Source: DATGUN01 sp035301285 | GTDB lineage: Bacteria > Bacillota > Bacilli > Bacillales > Amphibacillaceae | Length of the DNA: 35,089 nt | NCBI GenBank assembly: GCA_035301285.1 | Contig: DATGUN010000089.1 | Location: 1-35,089 of the forward strand | Direction: 5' to 3' | Shown here: positions 15,045-23,038 of the stretch, piece by piece | Layout of the letters: each line of letters begins with the position of its first letter | Position numbering within the stretch: position 1 is the first letter of the stretch | Notes under the pieces: generated by a model | What the model saw: the letters and a program-made list of their open reading frames with translations, nothing else | Told to the model about the DNA's origin: nothing | Database searches by the model: none | Made by a program: the position numbers and the translations under genes

Positions 15045-15152
15045 TTATTTTGAATCACGCGTCTTTTTAATGGCATTTATAATACTTGCAGAAAGGCCAC
15101 CCCAAATAATGACGATACCTATTACCATCATGGCTATTGCGCTTCCACTCAT
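15045..15152 (-). CDS. metS: MetS-type small subunit of the Na+-dependent methionine/alanine transporter
   Basis: A 35-aa single-helix membrane protein, easily missed because of its size. The reading frame starts MSGSAIAMMVIGIVIIWGG and ends in a basic tail (AIKKTRDSK), the pattern of the methionine/alanine import small subunit family (MetS of Corynebacterium MetPS). The ATG follows the metP TAG stop without a gap, and GAGGAGG lies inside the last metP codons 8 nt upstream, so translation is coupled to metP. The tail has positive charges after the helix, giving an N-out, C-in orientation. It is required with MetP for uptake in the characterised system; the role here is by homology. Confidence 0.88.
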   Translation of the reverse strand: MSGSAIAMMVIGIVIIWGGLSASIINAIKKTRDSK

Positions 15153-16694
15153 CTAGTTTGCCTCCTCTATGTCGTCATCATAATTTTCATCATCTATTGT
15201 GTCTTTTCCTGTTTTCCACTTGAACAATGAAATAATGATACCTATGATAATTGCCGCTGCGGCAATCCCCCATCCCCATGCAATGAAGGAGTCCTCATAT
15301 CCACCATAGTTGCCATGGTCATCAGAGTGCTCTTTCAATATGTTTTCCTTAAATAACCCGTACATCTGAAATCCTAAAATAGCTGGGGTAATCAAGCCAA
15401 TACTGAGGGACCACCACCAACCGAGCCGGATATCCGAAATGTCATTGGCATGATCTTTTGCCAACTTCACTTTTCTGAGAATCCATGCAACGACAACAAC
15501 TTCAACCAATCCCAAGAATGCTACACCGAATTGATTAATAAAATAGTCTGTGAGGTCAAGGAAGTTAATACCACCTCTTGTAGCGTATATCAAGGATATG
15601 AGAGCGGCTAGACCCCCACCGAACAAGACGGCTTTGGTTCTTGAAATATTGAATTTATCAACAAGGCCTGCGACGTAAGTTTCGGTTATTGACATTAATG
15701 ATGTCAAACCGGCTAAGAAGATGGATACAAAGAATAGAACGCCAAATAGTTTACTGAATGCAGGCATATTGTTGATGATTTCCGGAAAAGCGACAAACGC
15801 CAATCCGACTCCATTTTCGACAACTTCATTGATGGGCTCACCTGACTGCAATGACATAAAACCAAGCGCTGCAAACACCCCAATACCTGCCAAAAGCTCA
15901 AAGCTTGAATTACCGAACCCGACAATAAAAGCATTATTTGTAAGATCCGACTTCTTCGGTAAATAACTTGCATACGTAATCATGATGGCAAAAGCAATCG
16001 ACATGCTAAAAAAGATTTGGCCGTATGCAGCAACCCATACACCTGGACTAGTAATTTCCGAAAAATCCGGCTTGAAAAAAGCTTCCAATCCATCAATAGC
16101 ACCGGGAAGTGTTACCGCCCGGATAACAATAATCAAGAAAATGACGATTAAAGTCGGTATAAAAATACGATTGGCTGCCTCTATACCTTTTTTGACACCT
16201 TTAAATAATATACCCAAAACAATTATCCACACAATAATAAGCGGTATTAAAACACCGGGTACAAAACCTCCGAATGTTCCCGGTTCAGCCATATTCAGAT
16301 AATCTTGATACATAAATGTATTCGTGTCTGCTCCCCATGATAGGTTAACCGAAAAAAGAGCAAATGATATGGACCATGCCACAATGACCGAATAATAGGT
16401 GGATATAATAAAAGCCACGATCACGGCCCACCAACCAATCCATTCAACGCCTTTATTCATCCGGCGATATGTGAGTGGAGCTGAACCACGGTATTTATGT
16501 CCCAATGTAAATTCCAAAATCAATATAGGAATCCCTGCCGTCATAAGCGCGATCAAATATGGGACAAAAAAAGCACCTCCACCATTTTGATATGCCTCAG
16601 CAGGGAAACGCCAAATATTACCTAATCCTATCGCGGAACCTGCCGCCGCAAGTATAAAACCCGCCCTTGTTCCCCATTGTGAACGATTTTCCAC
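15153..16694 (-). CDS. metP: sodium-dependent methionine/alanine transporter, NSS family (MetP-like)
   Basis: A 513-aa transporter of the neurotransmitter:sodium symporter family with 11-12 hydrophobic segments. The unwound TM1 motif AAAGSAIGLGNIWRFP (about 15-30) that holds Na+ and substrate is intact, followed by the glycine-rich YQNGGGAFFVPYL. The adjacent 35-aa MetS identifies the MetPS subgroup, so methionine and/or alanine are likely substrates. A very acidic C-terminus (DDENYDDDIEEAN) fits a salt-adapted cytoplasm or surface. It has a consensus SigA promoter of its own. No S-box or T-box leader is seen. It interrupts the lytH-yunB order of B. subtilis, so it is probably a lineage-specific insertion. 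Confidence 0.93.
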   Translation of the reverse strand: MENRSQWGTRAGFILAAAGSAIGLGNIWRFPAEAYQNGGGAFFVPYLIALMTAGIPILILEFTLGHKYRGSAPLTYRRMNKGVEWIGWWAVIVAFIISTYYSVIVAWSISFALFSVNLSWGADTNTFMYQDYLNMAEPGTFGGFVPGVLIPLIIVWIIVLGILFKGVKKGIEAANRIFIPTLIVIFLIIVIRAVTLPGAIDGLEAFFKPDFSEITSPGVWVAAYGQIFFSMSIAFAIMITYASYLPKKSDLTNNAFIVGFGNSSFELLAGIGVFAALGFMSLQSGEPINEVVENGVGLAFVAFPEIINNMPAFSKLFGVLFFVSIFLAGLTSLMSITETYVAGLVDKFNISRTKAVLFGGGLAALISLIYATRGGINFLDLTDYFINQFGVAFLGLVEVVVVAWILRKVKLAKDHANDISDIRLGWWWSLSIGLITPAILGFQMYGLFKENILKEHSDDHGNYGGYEDSFIAWGWGIAAAAIIIGIIISLFKWKTGKDTIDDENYDDDIEEAN

Positions 16695-16772
16695 GCTAGA
16701 ACCTCCTTTTTTATAATCATCAGAATATTTGATGCATATGAGGCTTAAGACCCCCTTCTGATTGTTGCTTGT

Positions 16773-16801
16773 ATTATACTTAAAAACCCCAAAGTTGTCA
16801 A
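16773..16801 (-). promoter_or_regulatory. Consensus SigA promoter of metP-metS
   Basis: Minus strand: TTGACA (16801-16796), 17-nt spacer, TATAAT (16778-16773), a perfect match to the vegetative consensus. The predicted transcript start near 16766 is followed at once by a 7-bp inverted repeat (ATCAGAA/TTCTGAT, 16719-16762) enclosing the leader, then AAAGGAGG before the metP ATG. Confidence 0.85.
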
Positions 16802-16863
16802 AGGAATATTTAAACTAGGCTGATTATTGTTTCTTTATTTATAGTTTCGAAAATGAGTGACGA

Positions 16864-17658
16864 TTATTGCACATCATTGTCTGTGTCGTCTTCAATGGAA
16901 TCCTTTGGAACCGCAATGGACGGACCATCACTCCCACCTCCATAAAAGTTCGGGACATCACCCATAATGACACTTTTGGCAACATATATTTTAGTGCTTA
17001 CATCAGAAACACTTGTGGAAAAGGGTATAATGACCTGGACTTCTGCTTCAACAAGAATATAAATGGTTATAAGTGTTCCATTAATGCCGACATTCTCTTT
17101 ATCTGTAATGACATCTGTTTTCACATTTCCTACAAAATCCAAATTCACGGGAATTTTAGGTCCTAGATTGGCCAATACCGTATTTCCGGTTGCCATACCG
17201 ATGGGAATTTCTACAACGGTAGGATCCTCTTTGTGAATCTCATCCGGCGTATCTCCATAATCGCCCGGGGCTTCATCCAACTCAACATCTTCAGGGGATT
17301 TACCTTCATTCATCAGTTTAAAAAACTCTTCCACCCGATCGGTCGAAACACGGTTGATCTCGCCGACCATTGCTGAATCAAACGACATAGTCGACACATA
17401 TCCTTTATCATTCAACTCAACATCCATGATATCATCAAACTCATAGTCTTCAGAAAACCGTACAGCAGCATTGATTCCCCTTGTAGCGAATTCAGTTGTT
17501 TTTTGCTCCGCTATGTCCATGATAGCGGGTTTTATACCTTTGTTGATAAAAATGATGCTGAATACAACCATTCCAATAAACAGTATAAGTGTGATCATAA
17601 AAACTCTACTTATCGGAGGTGGTGTCTTGTTTCGCTTAATGAAGTTCCCTTTAAACAT
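16864..17658 (-). CDS. yunB: sporulation protein YunB
   Basis: A 264-aa protein of the YunB sporulation family. One N-terminal transmembrane segment (about 20-42, SRVFMITLILFIGMVVF) is followed by a large extracytoplasmic beta-rich domain with the conserved blocks ATRGINAAV, DKGYVSTMSFDS, IPIGMATGNTVLANLGPKIPV and the end IPFSTSVSDVSTKIYVAKSVIMGDVPNFYGG in its parts. In B. subtilis yunB is a mother-cell sporulation gene of unclear mechanism. ATG at 17658 is preceded by AAGGGGG with 6 nt spacing. That ribosome site is in the 3' arm of a strong hairpin (17665-17700). A terminator separates it from yunC, so it needs its own promoter, which I cannot assign. Confidence 0.88.
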   Translation of the reverse strand: MFKGNFIKRNKTPPPISRVFMITLILFIGMVVFSIIFINKGIKPAIMDIAEQKTTEFATRGINAAVRFSEDYEFDDIMDVELNDKGYVSTMSFDSAMVGEINRVSTDRVEEFFKLMNEGKSPEDVELDEAPGDYGDTPDEIHKEDPTVVEIPIGMATGNTVLANLGPKIPVNLDFVGNVKTDVITDKENVGINGTLITIYILVEAEVQVIIPFSTSVSDVSTKIYVAKSVIMGDVPNFYGGGSDGPSIAVPKDSIEDDTDNDVQ

Positions 17659-17664
17659 AAAAAT

Positions 17665-17700
17665 CCCCCTTGACACAAGCATATGCTTGTTCCAAGAGGG
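17665..17700 (-). promoter_or_regulatory. Hairpin/palindrome enclosing the yunB ribosome binding site
   Basis: On the minus strand CCCTCTTG and CAAGGGGG (one G-U) flank the perfect 16-bp palindrome ACAAGCATATGCTTGT (17675-17690), separated by two unpaired bases on each side. The yunB Shine-Dalgarno AAGGGGG lies fully in the 3' arm. It could limit translation, or act as a DNA operator if transcription starts inside it. Confidence 0.55.
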
Positions 17701-17724
17701 TTAGAATTCATTTATTTTTTCAAG

Positions 17725-17757
17725 CAAAAAATATGTCTCCCATCTTGGAAGACATAT
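17725..17757 (-). terminator. Terminator of yunC
   Basis: On the minus strand ATATGTCT and AGACATAT form 8 bp, extended by a CC/GG pair after one bulge, followed by TTTTTTGC. It follows the yunC stop at once. Confidence 0.7.
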
Positions 17758-17760
17758 GAT

Positions 17761-18063
17761 TCAAGCGATTTTCAAAAGGGCATCGATACCCGACATCCCG
17801 GTTTCCCATCCATGTGTTTTAGATGCTGCAGTAACTTTTTCCAATGGCGCATATAATAGATCGTCAATCGTTTTGACCCCTACAGCCCTTCCCGCAATAA
17901 CGTGGCGATCTTTCAGTGCATCATCCAATACATCTACATCAAGCGCTCCGCACATGATATAACCGACCTCGTTTGTAATCATCAATAAATTTGTTTTTGG
18001 CAATTCAACACGGATAGCTGTGAAAATCATACCCTCAACTTCCAGTGGATTAACAGTTAACAT
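17761..18063 (-). CDS. yunC: YunC-family protein (DUF1805)
   Basis: A 100-aa protein of the YunC family, whose B. subtilis member has a known small alpha/beta fold but no assigned function. Family blocks visible are the N-terminal EGMIFTAIRVELPKTNLLMI, the glycine/cysteine-bearing GYIMCGALDVDVLDD and RHVIAGRAVGVKTIDDLL, then a helical end with GIDALLKIA. ATG at 18063 has GGAG three nt upstream and GGGG about ten nt upstream, so initiation is only moderately strong. It lies downstream of yunD, 74 nt away on the same strand, as in B. subtilis, and is followed by its own terminator. A shared transcript with yunE-yunD is likely. Confidence 0.87.
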   Translation of the reverse strand: MLTVNPLEVEGMIFTAIRVELPKTNLLMITNEVGYIMCGALDVDVLDDALKDRHVIAGRAVGVKTIDDLLYAPLEKVTAASKTHGWETGMSGIDALLKIA

Positions 18064-18137
18064 GCGCTCCAGTCCCCTTTCCAGTGTGCTTTTATATATG
18101 TATGCAACCGGCAGGTAATCCGTACATCATGAGCGTC

Positions 18138-19529
18138 TCATGCACTGACTCTAAAGTTTTCTTGTAACGTTTTCGATAACAAATCACGCATGAATTCAGG
18201 TAAATAATATTTTTTATCCGTAGCCTTGGCTATTGCAGGTATCAAACGTCCAAATGTAAATGTATCGATGGTTGCCACATGGTAAGTACCTCCTTTATCT
18301 ATCGGCTTTCCGTTCATGCTGACATTGATTACTTTTTCATTTCCTTGATCATCGACAACCGTTTCAACAGATAGTCCCGCAAATACAAATTTGCCAATGA
18401 TCTTTCCTCGAAAACCAAATCCATTTAAGGCCAATTCGGTCAGTTCTTTTGTGAAAGCCACACGAACGACTTCCATCAATTCATTTCCACTTAAGGTCAC
18501 CGTACAAGGATTAATAGGATGCGGACAGACACGATGGACATCTCCATACGTTATATCACCTTCTGAAAATGAATCCAATAATATACCAGCATTCAATAAA
18601 GCGCAATCTGCCCCTGTCCATTCTTGTAGTGTACACGTTAGATACCTCATCAATTCCGTTTCTTTAAACCAATCCACTTCGATCGGCTTATGCGTATGAA
18701 TGATCATATTTCCCAGCTCTTTACCTGCTTTAAGATCCCAGTCATTCAAACGTTCGAGTGTGTAAGGATCCTTTTCCATATGGGTGATATTCATCGTATA
18801 GGCCTCTTTTTGAACAAGTTTTCTTTGTGTATGATCCCAGGTTAAAATGACTTCTCCTATATACGTGCAATGTTTCCCGGCAGCTGTAATGATCGTTTCG
18901 TTAATCTTTTCACCGACCCGCAATAAATGATGGGTATGGCCACCGATTATAGCATCGATTTCAGGAAAATGACGAGCAATCTCACGGTCCTCATTGATTC
19001 CCAGGTGTGAGAGCAATACAATGACATCACATGATTTCCCAACTTCATCTATAACGCGTTGAAGTGCTTCAAATGGTGGGGATATATACCAATCCAGCAA
19101 ATTATAAAACGCATTGAATGGCGCTGTCAGACCGACATAACCGATTTTTATACCACTTGGTGTTTCGACACGATATGAAGATTGAAGCCAAGCAGGCGCT
19201 TCATTTTCCATGCTGAAAAGATTAGCACACACTACTTGAAAAGATGCATCATCATATAAATGGTGCAAATCATGATGTGAAAGGGTTATGCCTTCATTAT
19301 TTCCGAGCGTCACAACATCATAACCAATATCATTCATCAAATCGACATTCGCTTTTCCCATAAACGCCTCTGCAATCGGATGAACACGGTCGACATGATC
19401 ACCTATATCCGCAATCCAGCAATTGTCTTTTTCTCTTTGTACACGCTTCAGGTAATGAGCCACTTGTGGCCAATATGTAAAATCACTATGTAAATCATTC
19501 GTGTAATAAATATGAAGTTTCTCTTTCAT
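18138..19529 (-). CDS. yunD: YunD, bifunctional metallophosphatase/5'-nucleotidase-like protein
   Basis: A 463-aa protein with the two-domain architecture of 5'-nucleotidases. The N-terminal metallophosphatase domain (about 1-240) shows YTNDLHSDF, DIGDHVDR, TLGNNEG, LLSHLGINEDREIA and GGHTHHLLRVG, the di-metal ligand series. The C-terminal 5'-nucleotidase domain (about 280-460) contains CALLNAGILLDSF and FGFRGKIIGKFVF-type elements. No signal peptide is visible, unlike exported UshA/YfkN proteins, so it is probably cytoplasmic. The nucleotide or nucleotide-sugar substrate is unknown. It sits 12 nt after yunE on the same strand, matching the yunD-yunE arrangement in B. subtilis. Confidence 0.9.
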   Translation of the reverse strand: MKEKLHIYYTNDLHSDFTYWPQVAHYLKRVQREKDNCWIADIGDHVDRVHPIAEAFMGKANVDLMNDIGYDVVTLGNNEGITLSHHDLHHLYDDASFQVVCANLFSMENEAPAWLQSSYRVETPSGIKIGYVGLTAPFNAFYNLLDWYISPPFEALQRVIDEVGKSCDVIVLLSHLGINEDREIARHFPEIDAIIGGHTHHLLRVGEKINETIITAAGKHCTYIGEVILTWDHTQRKLVQKEAYTMNITHMEKDPYTLERLNDWDLKAGKELGNMIIHTHKPIEVDWFKETELMRYLTCTLQEWTGADCALLNAGILLDSFSEGDITYGDVHRVCPHPINPCTVTLSGNELMEVVRVAFTKELTELALNGFGFRGKIIGKFVFAGLSVETVVDDQGNEKVINVSMNGKPIDKGGTYHVATIDTFTFGRLIPAIAKATDKKYYLPEFMRDLLSKTLQENFRVSA

Positions 19530-19541
19530 GTCCTATACTCC

Positions 19542-20357
19542 TTATGTCAAACCATCAAATATCATTCTGAATCCCATAAAAATCAAAATTATCCTCAAAA
19601 CCCATTCAAGTGTATTTCCTTTTAAAAACTGATTGACAAAGGCACCCAATTTTCCACCGATATAAGCGGCGGGGATAAAGAAAATAACATACTCCCATGC
19701 GACATGTCCCAACACTATATGCGTACTGGCACTGATAGTACTTATGAATAGAATCATAAACATCGATGTTGCCGAAGCGATATGTGCTGGATAACCGAAT
19801 AATAGAATCATGGACGGTACCATGATCGCTCCCCCGCCTATTCCGAACAATCCTGATAAGATACCTACAATCAACGAAATGATAAAAGCCGGGATAACCG
19901 AAATACTGTAATGATACGCATCCCCATCAATGATGAACGTTCTTTTTTTATGTCCTTTAATCAATGGTTGTGTGACATCTTTTCGCTTGAGAAAAAACAA
20001 TAATGATATAACAATCATGAGAAGTCCGAAGTATAAAGTAAACTTATCAACATCAACTGTTTTGCTTATCCAGGAACCTAAAATACCACCCGGGATACTT
20101 CCCGTCAAAAATAACCAACCTGTCTTATAATCTACACGGCCTTTTTTTAAGTACGATATCGTGGAAGATAGTGCTGTGAAAATCATAACCATCAAAGAAA
20201 TACCGACGATGACCTGTGGCGTCGCCCAAGCAAAACCTTCAACATATTTATGCATAAACAACAATGATGGAATTAATATAACCCCACCGCCAATACCAAT
20301 CAAACTACCAGTAAAAGCTGTTACTATACCGATCATGATACAAATAACATAAACCAA
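19542..20357 (-). CDS. yunE: sulfite/organosulfonate exporter-like membrane protein, TauE/SafE family (YunE)
   Basis: A 271-aa polytopic membrane protein of the TauE/SafE (DUF81) family, with about eight hydrophobic helices and the twin family motifs: an N-terminal GSLIGIGGGVILIPSLL (about 17-33) and a related second-half SGLFGIGGGAIMVPSMIL (about 168-185), revealing the internal duplication. These transporters export sulfite, sulfonates or sulfoacetate; the substrate here is unknown. The start is TTG at 20357, with GGATGGAG about 5 nt upstream; no better ATG exists before the first helix. It is the first gene of a probable yunE-yunD-yunC operon and is divergent from the cox-like gene, with a palindrome in the gap. 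Confidence 0.9.
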   Translation of the reverse strand: MVYVICIMIGIVTAFTGSLIGIGGGVILIPSLLFMHKYVEGFAWATPQVIVGISLMVMIFTALSSTISYLKKGRVDYKTGWLFLTGSIPGGILGSWISKTVDVDKFTLYFGLLMIVISLLFFLKRKDVTQPLIKGHKKRTFIIDGDAYHYSISVIPAFIISLIVGILSGLFGIGGGAIMVPSMILLFGYPAHIASATSMFMILFISTISASTHIVLGHVAWEYVIFFIPAAYIGGKLGAFVNQFLKGNTLEWVLRIILIFMGFRMIFDGLT

Positions 20358-20410
20358 AAAACTCCATCCATCCTTTAGGGTCTATTATTTTCGTGAATAT
20401 ACTTATATCC

Positions 20411-20427
20411 TAACACTTTTTGTGTTA
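20411..20427. promoter_or_regulatory. 17-bp inverted repeat in the yunE / cox-like divergent gap (possible operator)
   Basis: TAACAC-TTTTT-GTGTTA, perfect 6-bp arms with 5 nt between, 54 nt upstream of yunE. A TATTAT -10-like element lies just upstream on the minus strand, placing the repeat around the predicted start of transcription. The regulator is unknown. Confidence 0.35.
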
Positions 20428-20558
20428 TCCCCATAATAAAGAACACTACATTCTAATATACATCATGATACAAACATAATTTATTGACTATTTTGTATTT
20501 TTGGTGGTAAATTATACCTAGGACCATTTAAAATATTATACAGATGGAGGTATGTAAG

Positions 20559-20954
20559 ATGGGAGCGTTATGGGTAAAGATTTCTGGTATTTATTTTATA
20601 TTAGGCATCGGTGTCGGAATGTTCATGTCAGCATCTCTTCAATTGCAGTGGGCAGCGGGGCATGCTCATGTCAACCTTGTTGGATGGGTTTCAATGGGAA
20701 TATTTGGAGCCATTTATTCGATTTATCCAGAAGCAGGCAATAACACACTAGGGAAATGGCATTTTTGGCTCTATCAACTCGGGGCGCCCATTTTATTGAT
20801 AAGCATGTTCTTGATTCAAATGTTGGATGTGTTCAGCTTAGGATTTGTCCATACACTTACCTTTTTAGGTGGTGCAATGGTATCGCTTGGAGTCATTCTT
20901 TTCATTATCAATTGTTTCATTAATGTCCAACATAAAAATGCAGCATTAAAATAA
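20559..20954 (+). CDS. mini heme-copper-oxidase subunit I-like membrane protein
   Basis: A 131-aa membrane protein with four hydrophobic segments (about 7-28, 38-56, 68-87, 96-120). The stretch AAGHAHVNLVGWVSMGIFGAIY (33-53, cited as GHAHVNLVGW) has H35 and H37 and resembles the helix II region of cbb3/NOR-type oxidase subunit I; H68 (WHFWLYQLG) and H98 (VHTLTFLGG) match other heme-side positions. It is far shorter than a catalytic subunit I (about 500 aa), so it cannot be a complete oxidase. It may be a heme-binding or sensing membrane protein; this is inference. The ATG follows GGAGGT. It stands alone, divergent from yunE, and is bounded by the sufB terminator. Confidence 0.72.
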   Translation: MGALWVKISGIYFILGIGVGMFMSASLQLQWAAGHAHVNLVGWVSMGIFGAIYSIYPEAGNNTLGKWHFWLYQLGAPILLISMFLIQMLDVFSLGFVHTLTFLGGAMVSLGVILFIINCFINVQHKNAALK

Positions 20955-21077
20955 TCGCTTTATTGTGATTTATAGGAAAGCCGCTAATCTCATTCACGAA
21001 TCGTCTTTCCCATACACATAGAATGTCGATAATGAAACGAGTTATTTAATATGTGCACGTAATACTTGTTTCCCACT

Positions 21078-21121
21078 AAAAAATCCTTGCCCCCATTTCT
21101 ATCATGGAGACAAGGATTTTT
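21078..21121. terminator. Bidirectional terminator between the cox-like gene and sufB
   Basis: AAAAATCCTTG (21078-21088) and CAAGGATTTTT (21111-21121) are perfect 11-bp arms. The loop is 22 nt and T-runs close both sides. It ends the suf operon 17 nt after the sufB stop. Confidence 0.85.
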
Positions 21122-21138
21122 ATCCTGCTATTGGTATA

Positions 21139-22536
21139 TTAACCGACAGAACCAGCCATATCATGTTTGATGAGACGGTTCATCTCAACAGCATATTCCA
21201 TAGGTAATTCTTTTGTGAATGGTTCAATAAAGCCCATTACAATCATGTCAGTCGCTTCTTGTTCTTCTAGACCGCGACTCATGAGATAGAATAATTGTTC
21301 TTCAGATACTTTGGAAACCTTAGCTTCATGTTCCAATGAAATGTTGTCATTATATATTTCATTATAGGGAATCGTATCGGAAGTTGATTCATTATCCATA
21401 ATAAGTGTATCACATTCAATATTGGCTCGTGCATTATCTGCTTTTCGGCCAAATTCAACCAACCCGCGATAATTCACTTTCCCACCTTTTTGTGAAATCG
21501 ATTTTGACACAATCGATGATGACGTATTTGGTGCCAAGTGGTGCATTTTAGCCCCGGCATCCTGTACCTGGCCTGCTGCAGCTAGAGCAATTGAAATCGT
21601 GTTCCCTCTTGCTCCTTCACCTGTCAATAATACGGAAGGATATTTCATCGTCAATTTTGCTCCCATATTACCGTCGATCCATTCCATTGTGGCATTTTCT
21701 TCTGCCTTTGCCCGTTTTGTAACAAGGTTATACACGTTGTTTGCCCAATTTTGAATGGTTGTATAACGGCAATAGGCATCTTTTTTAATAAAGATTTCAA
21801 CAACGGCACTGTGTAACGAACTGCTGGAATATGTTGGAGCTGTACAGCCTTCAACATAGTGTACTGAAGCACCTTCATCAACAATGATCAATGTACGTTC
21901 AAATTGTCCCATGTTTTCCGAATTGATCCGGAAATAAGCTTGTAGCGGTGATGATGTTTGAACACCTTTAGGAACATAGATGAATGATCCACCAGACCAA
22001 ACCGCCGTATTCAACGCCGAGAACTTATTATCCGCTGCTGGAACAACCTTCCCAAAGTATTCCTTGAATAATTCTTCATTTTCACGCAAGGCTGTATCGG
22101 TGTCCTTGAAAATAATCCCCTTTTCTTCAAGATCTTTTTCAAGGCTTTGGTATACGACTTCCGATTCATATTGTGCGGATACACCCGCAAGATATTTTTG
22201 TTCAGCTTCAGGGATACCCAATTTATCAAACGTTTCCTTGATTTCCTCTGGAACCTCATCCCATGTTCTACCTTGGGATTCCGTCGGTTTGACGTAATAG
22301 ATGATTTCATCAAGGTTAAGTTCGGATAGATCGCCACCCCACTGTGGCATTGGCTTGCTATAAAATATATCCAGTGCCTTCAGCCGTTTTTCCAACATCC
22401 ATTCCGGTTCTTCCTTCATACGGGAAATCTCTTCAACAACTTTTTTTGTCAAGCCCCGCTCTGTACGGAAAACCGAAATATCCTTATCATGGAAACCATA
22501 TTTATAGTCTTCCATTTCAGGTATTTCTTTTGCCAT
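21139..22536 (-). CDS. sufB: Fe-S cluster scaffold protein SufB
   Basis: A 465-aa SufB, the main scaffold of the SUF complex on which clusters are built with SufC and SufD. The family is evident from GGSFIYVPKGVQ (about 180-191), EGCTAPTYSSSSLHSAVVEIF (residues cited around C231), the beta-helix core VLLTGEGARGNTISIALA, and the C-terminal SRGLEEQEATDMIVMGFIEPF. The conserved cysteine in HYVEGCTAPT is the likely cluster site. Length is standard. The start ATG is preceded by AGGAGG. It is the last gene of sufCDSUB, as in B. subtilis yurU, and is followed by a strong terminator. Confidence 0.97.
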   Translation of the reverse strand: MAKEIPEMEDYKYGFHDKDISVFRTERGLTKKVVEEISRMKEEPEWMLEKRLKALDIFYSKPMPQWGGDLSELNLDEIIYYVKPTESQGRTWDEVPEEIKETFDKLGIPEAEQKYLAGVSAQYESEVVYQSLEKDLEEKGIIFKDTDTALRENEELFKEYFGKVVPAADNKFSALNTAVWSGGSFIYVPKGVQTSSPLQAYFRINSENMGQFERTLIIVDEGASVHYVEGCTAPTYSSSSLHSAVVEIFIKKDAYCRYTTIQNWANNVYNLVTKRAKAEENATMEWIDGNMGAKLTMKYPSVLLTGEGARGNTISIALAAAGQVQDAGAKMHHLAPNTSSSIVSKSISQKGGKVNYRGLVEFGRKADNARANIECDTLIMDNESTSDTIPYNEIYNDNISLEHEAKVSKVSEEQLFYLMSRGLEEQEATDMIVMGFIEPFTKELPMEYAVEMNRLIKHDMAGSVG

Positions 22537-22603
22537 ATATAAAACCTCCTAATTAGATTTTGTACATACATCAAAATGTATTGTACGATCATCCATTGGC
22601 TGT

Positions 22604-23038
22604 TTACTTTGCATCAAAACCTTTTTCCATTGCCTTCCATGCTAGTGTAGCACATTTTATTCGCGCTGGAAACTTTGCCACACCTTTTAATGCATCGATA
22701 TCTTCCAGACCAATGTCATCTTCTGCATCAACATCTTCACCAAGCATCATTTCAGAGAAAAGACCAGCCATTTTCAGTGCTTCGTCTTTCTTCTTCCCTT
22801 TGATAGCTTCTGTCATCATTGATGCAGAAGACATGCTGATGGAGCATCCTTCCCCATTGAACTTTACATCCTTGACTTCATCATCCTCGACCTGCAATTG
22901 CAGTTGGATTCTGTCGCCACAGGTTGGATTATTCATATCTACCGTTAGAACATCTCCATCGATAACACCTTTATTGCGGGGGTTTTTATAATGATCCATG
23001 ATGACTTGTCGGTATAGTGTATCAAGGTTATAAGACAT
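22604..23038 (-). CDS. sufU: SufU, zinc-dependent sulfurtransferase partner of SufS
   Basis: A 144-aa SufU, the Firmicute protein that accepts persulfide sulfur from SufS. The zinc ligands are visible: C40 and D42 in PTCGDR, C65 in GEGCSIS and C129 in RIKCATLAW. It is a U-type protein with a region absent from IscU inserted between C65 and C129. The ATG at 23038 is inside the last codons of sufS (11-nt overlap), with AAAGGAG ten nt upstream; TTG codons just before it are less likely. Overlap implies translational coupling, which fits the direct partnership of the two proteins. Confidence 0.95.
   Translation of the reverse strand: MSYNLDTLYRQVIMDHYKNPRNKGVIDGDVLTVDMNNPTCGDRIQLQLQVEDDEVKDVKFNGEGCSISMSSASMMTEAIKGKKKDEALKMAGLFSEMMLGEDVDAEDDIGLEDIDALKGVAKFPARIKCATLAWKAMEKGFDAK

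Noticed and set aside
20559..20954. Truncated oxidase pseudogene
   Set aside because: The protein has its own ribosome site, four complete helices and a natural end without frameshift, so a small intact gene is more likely.
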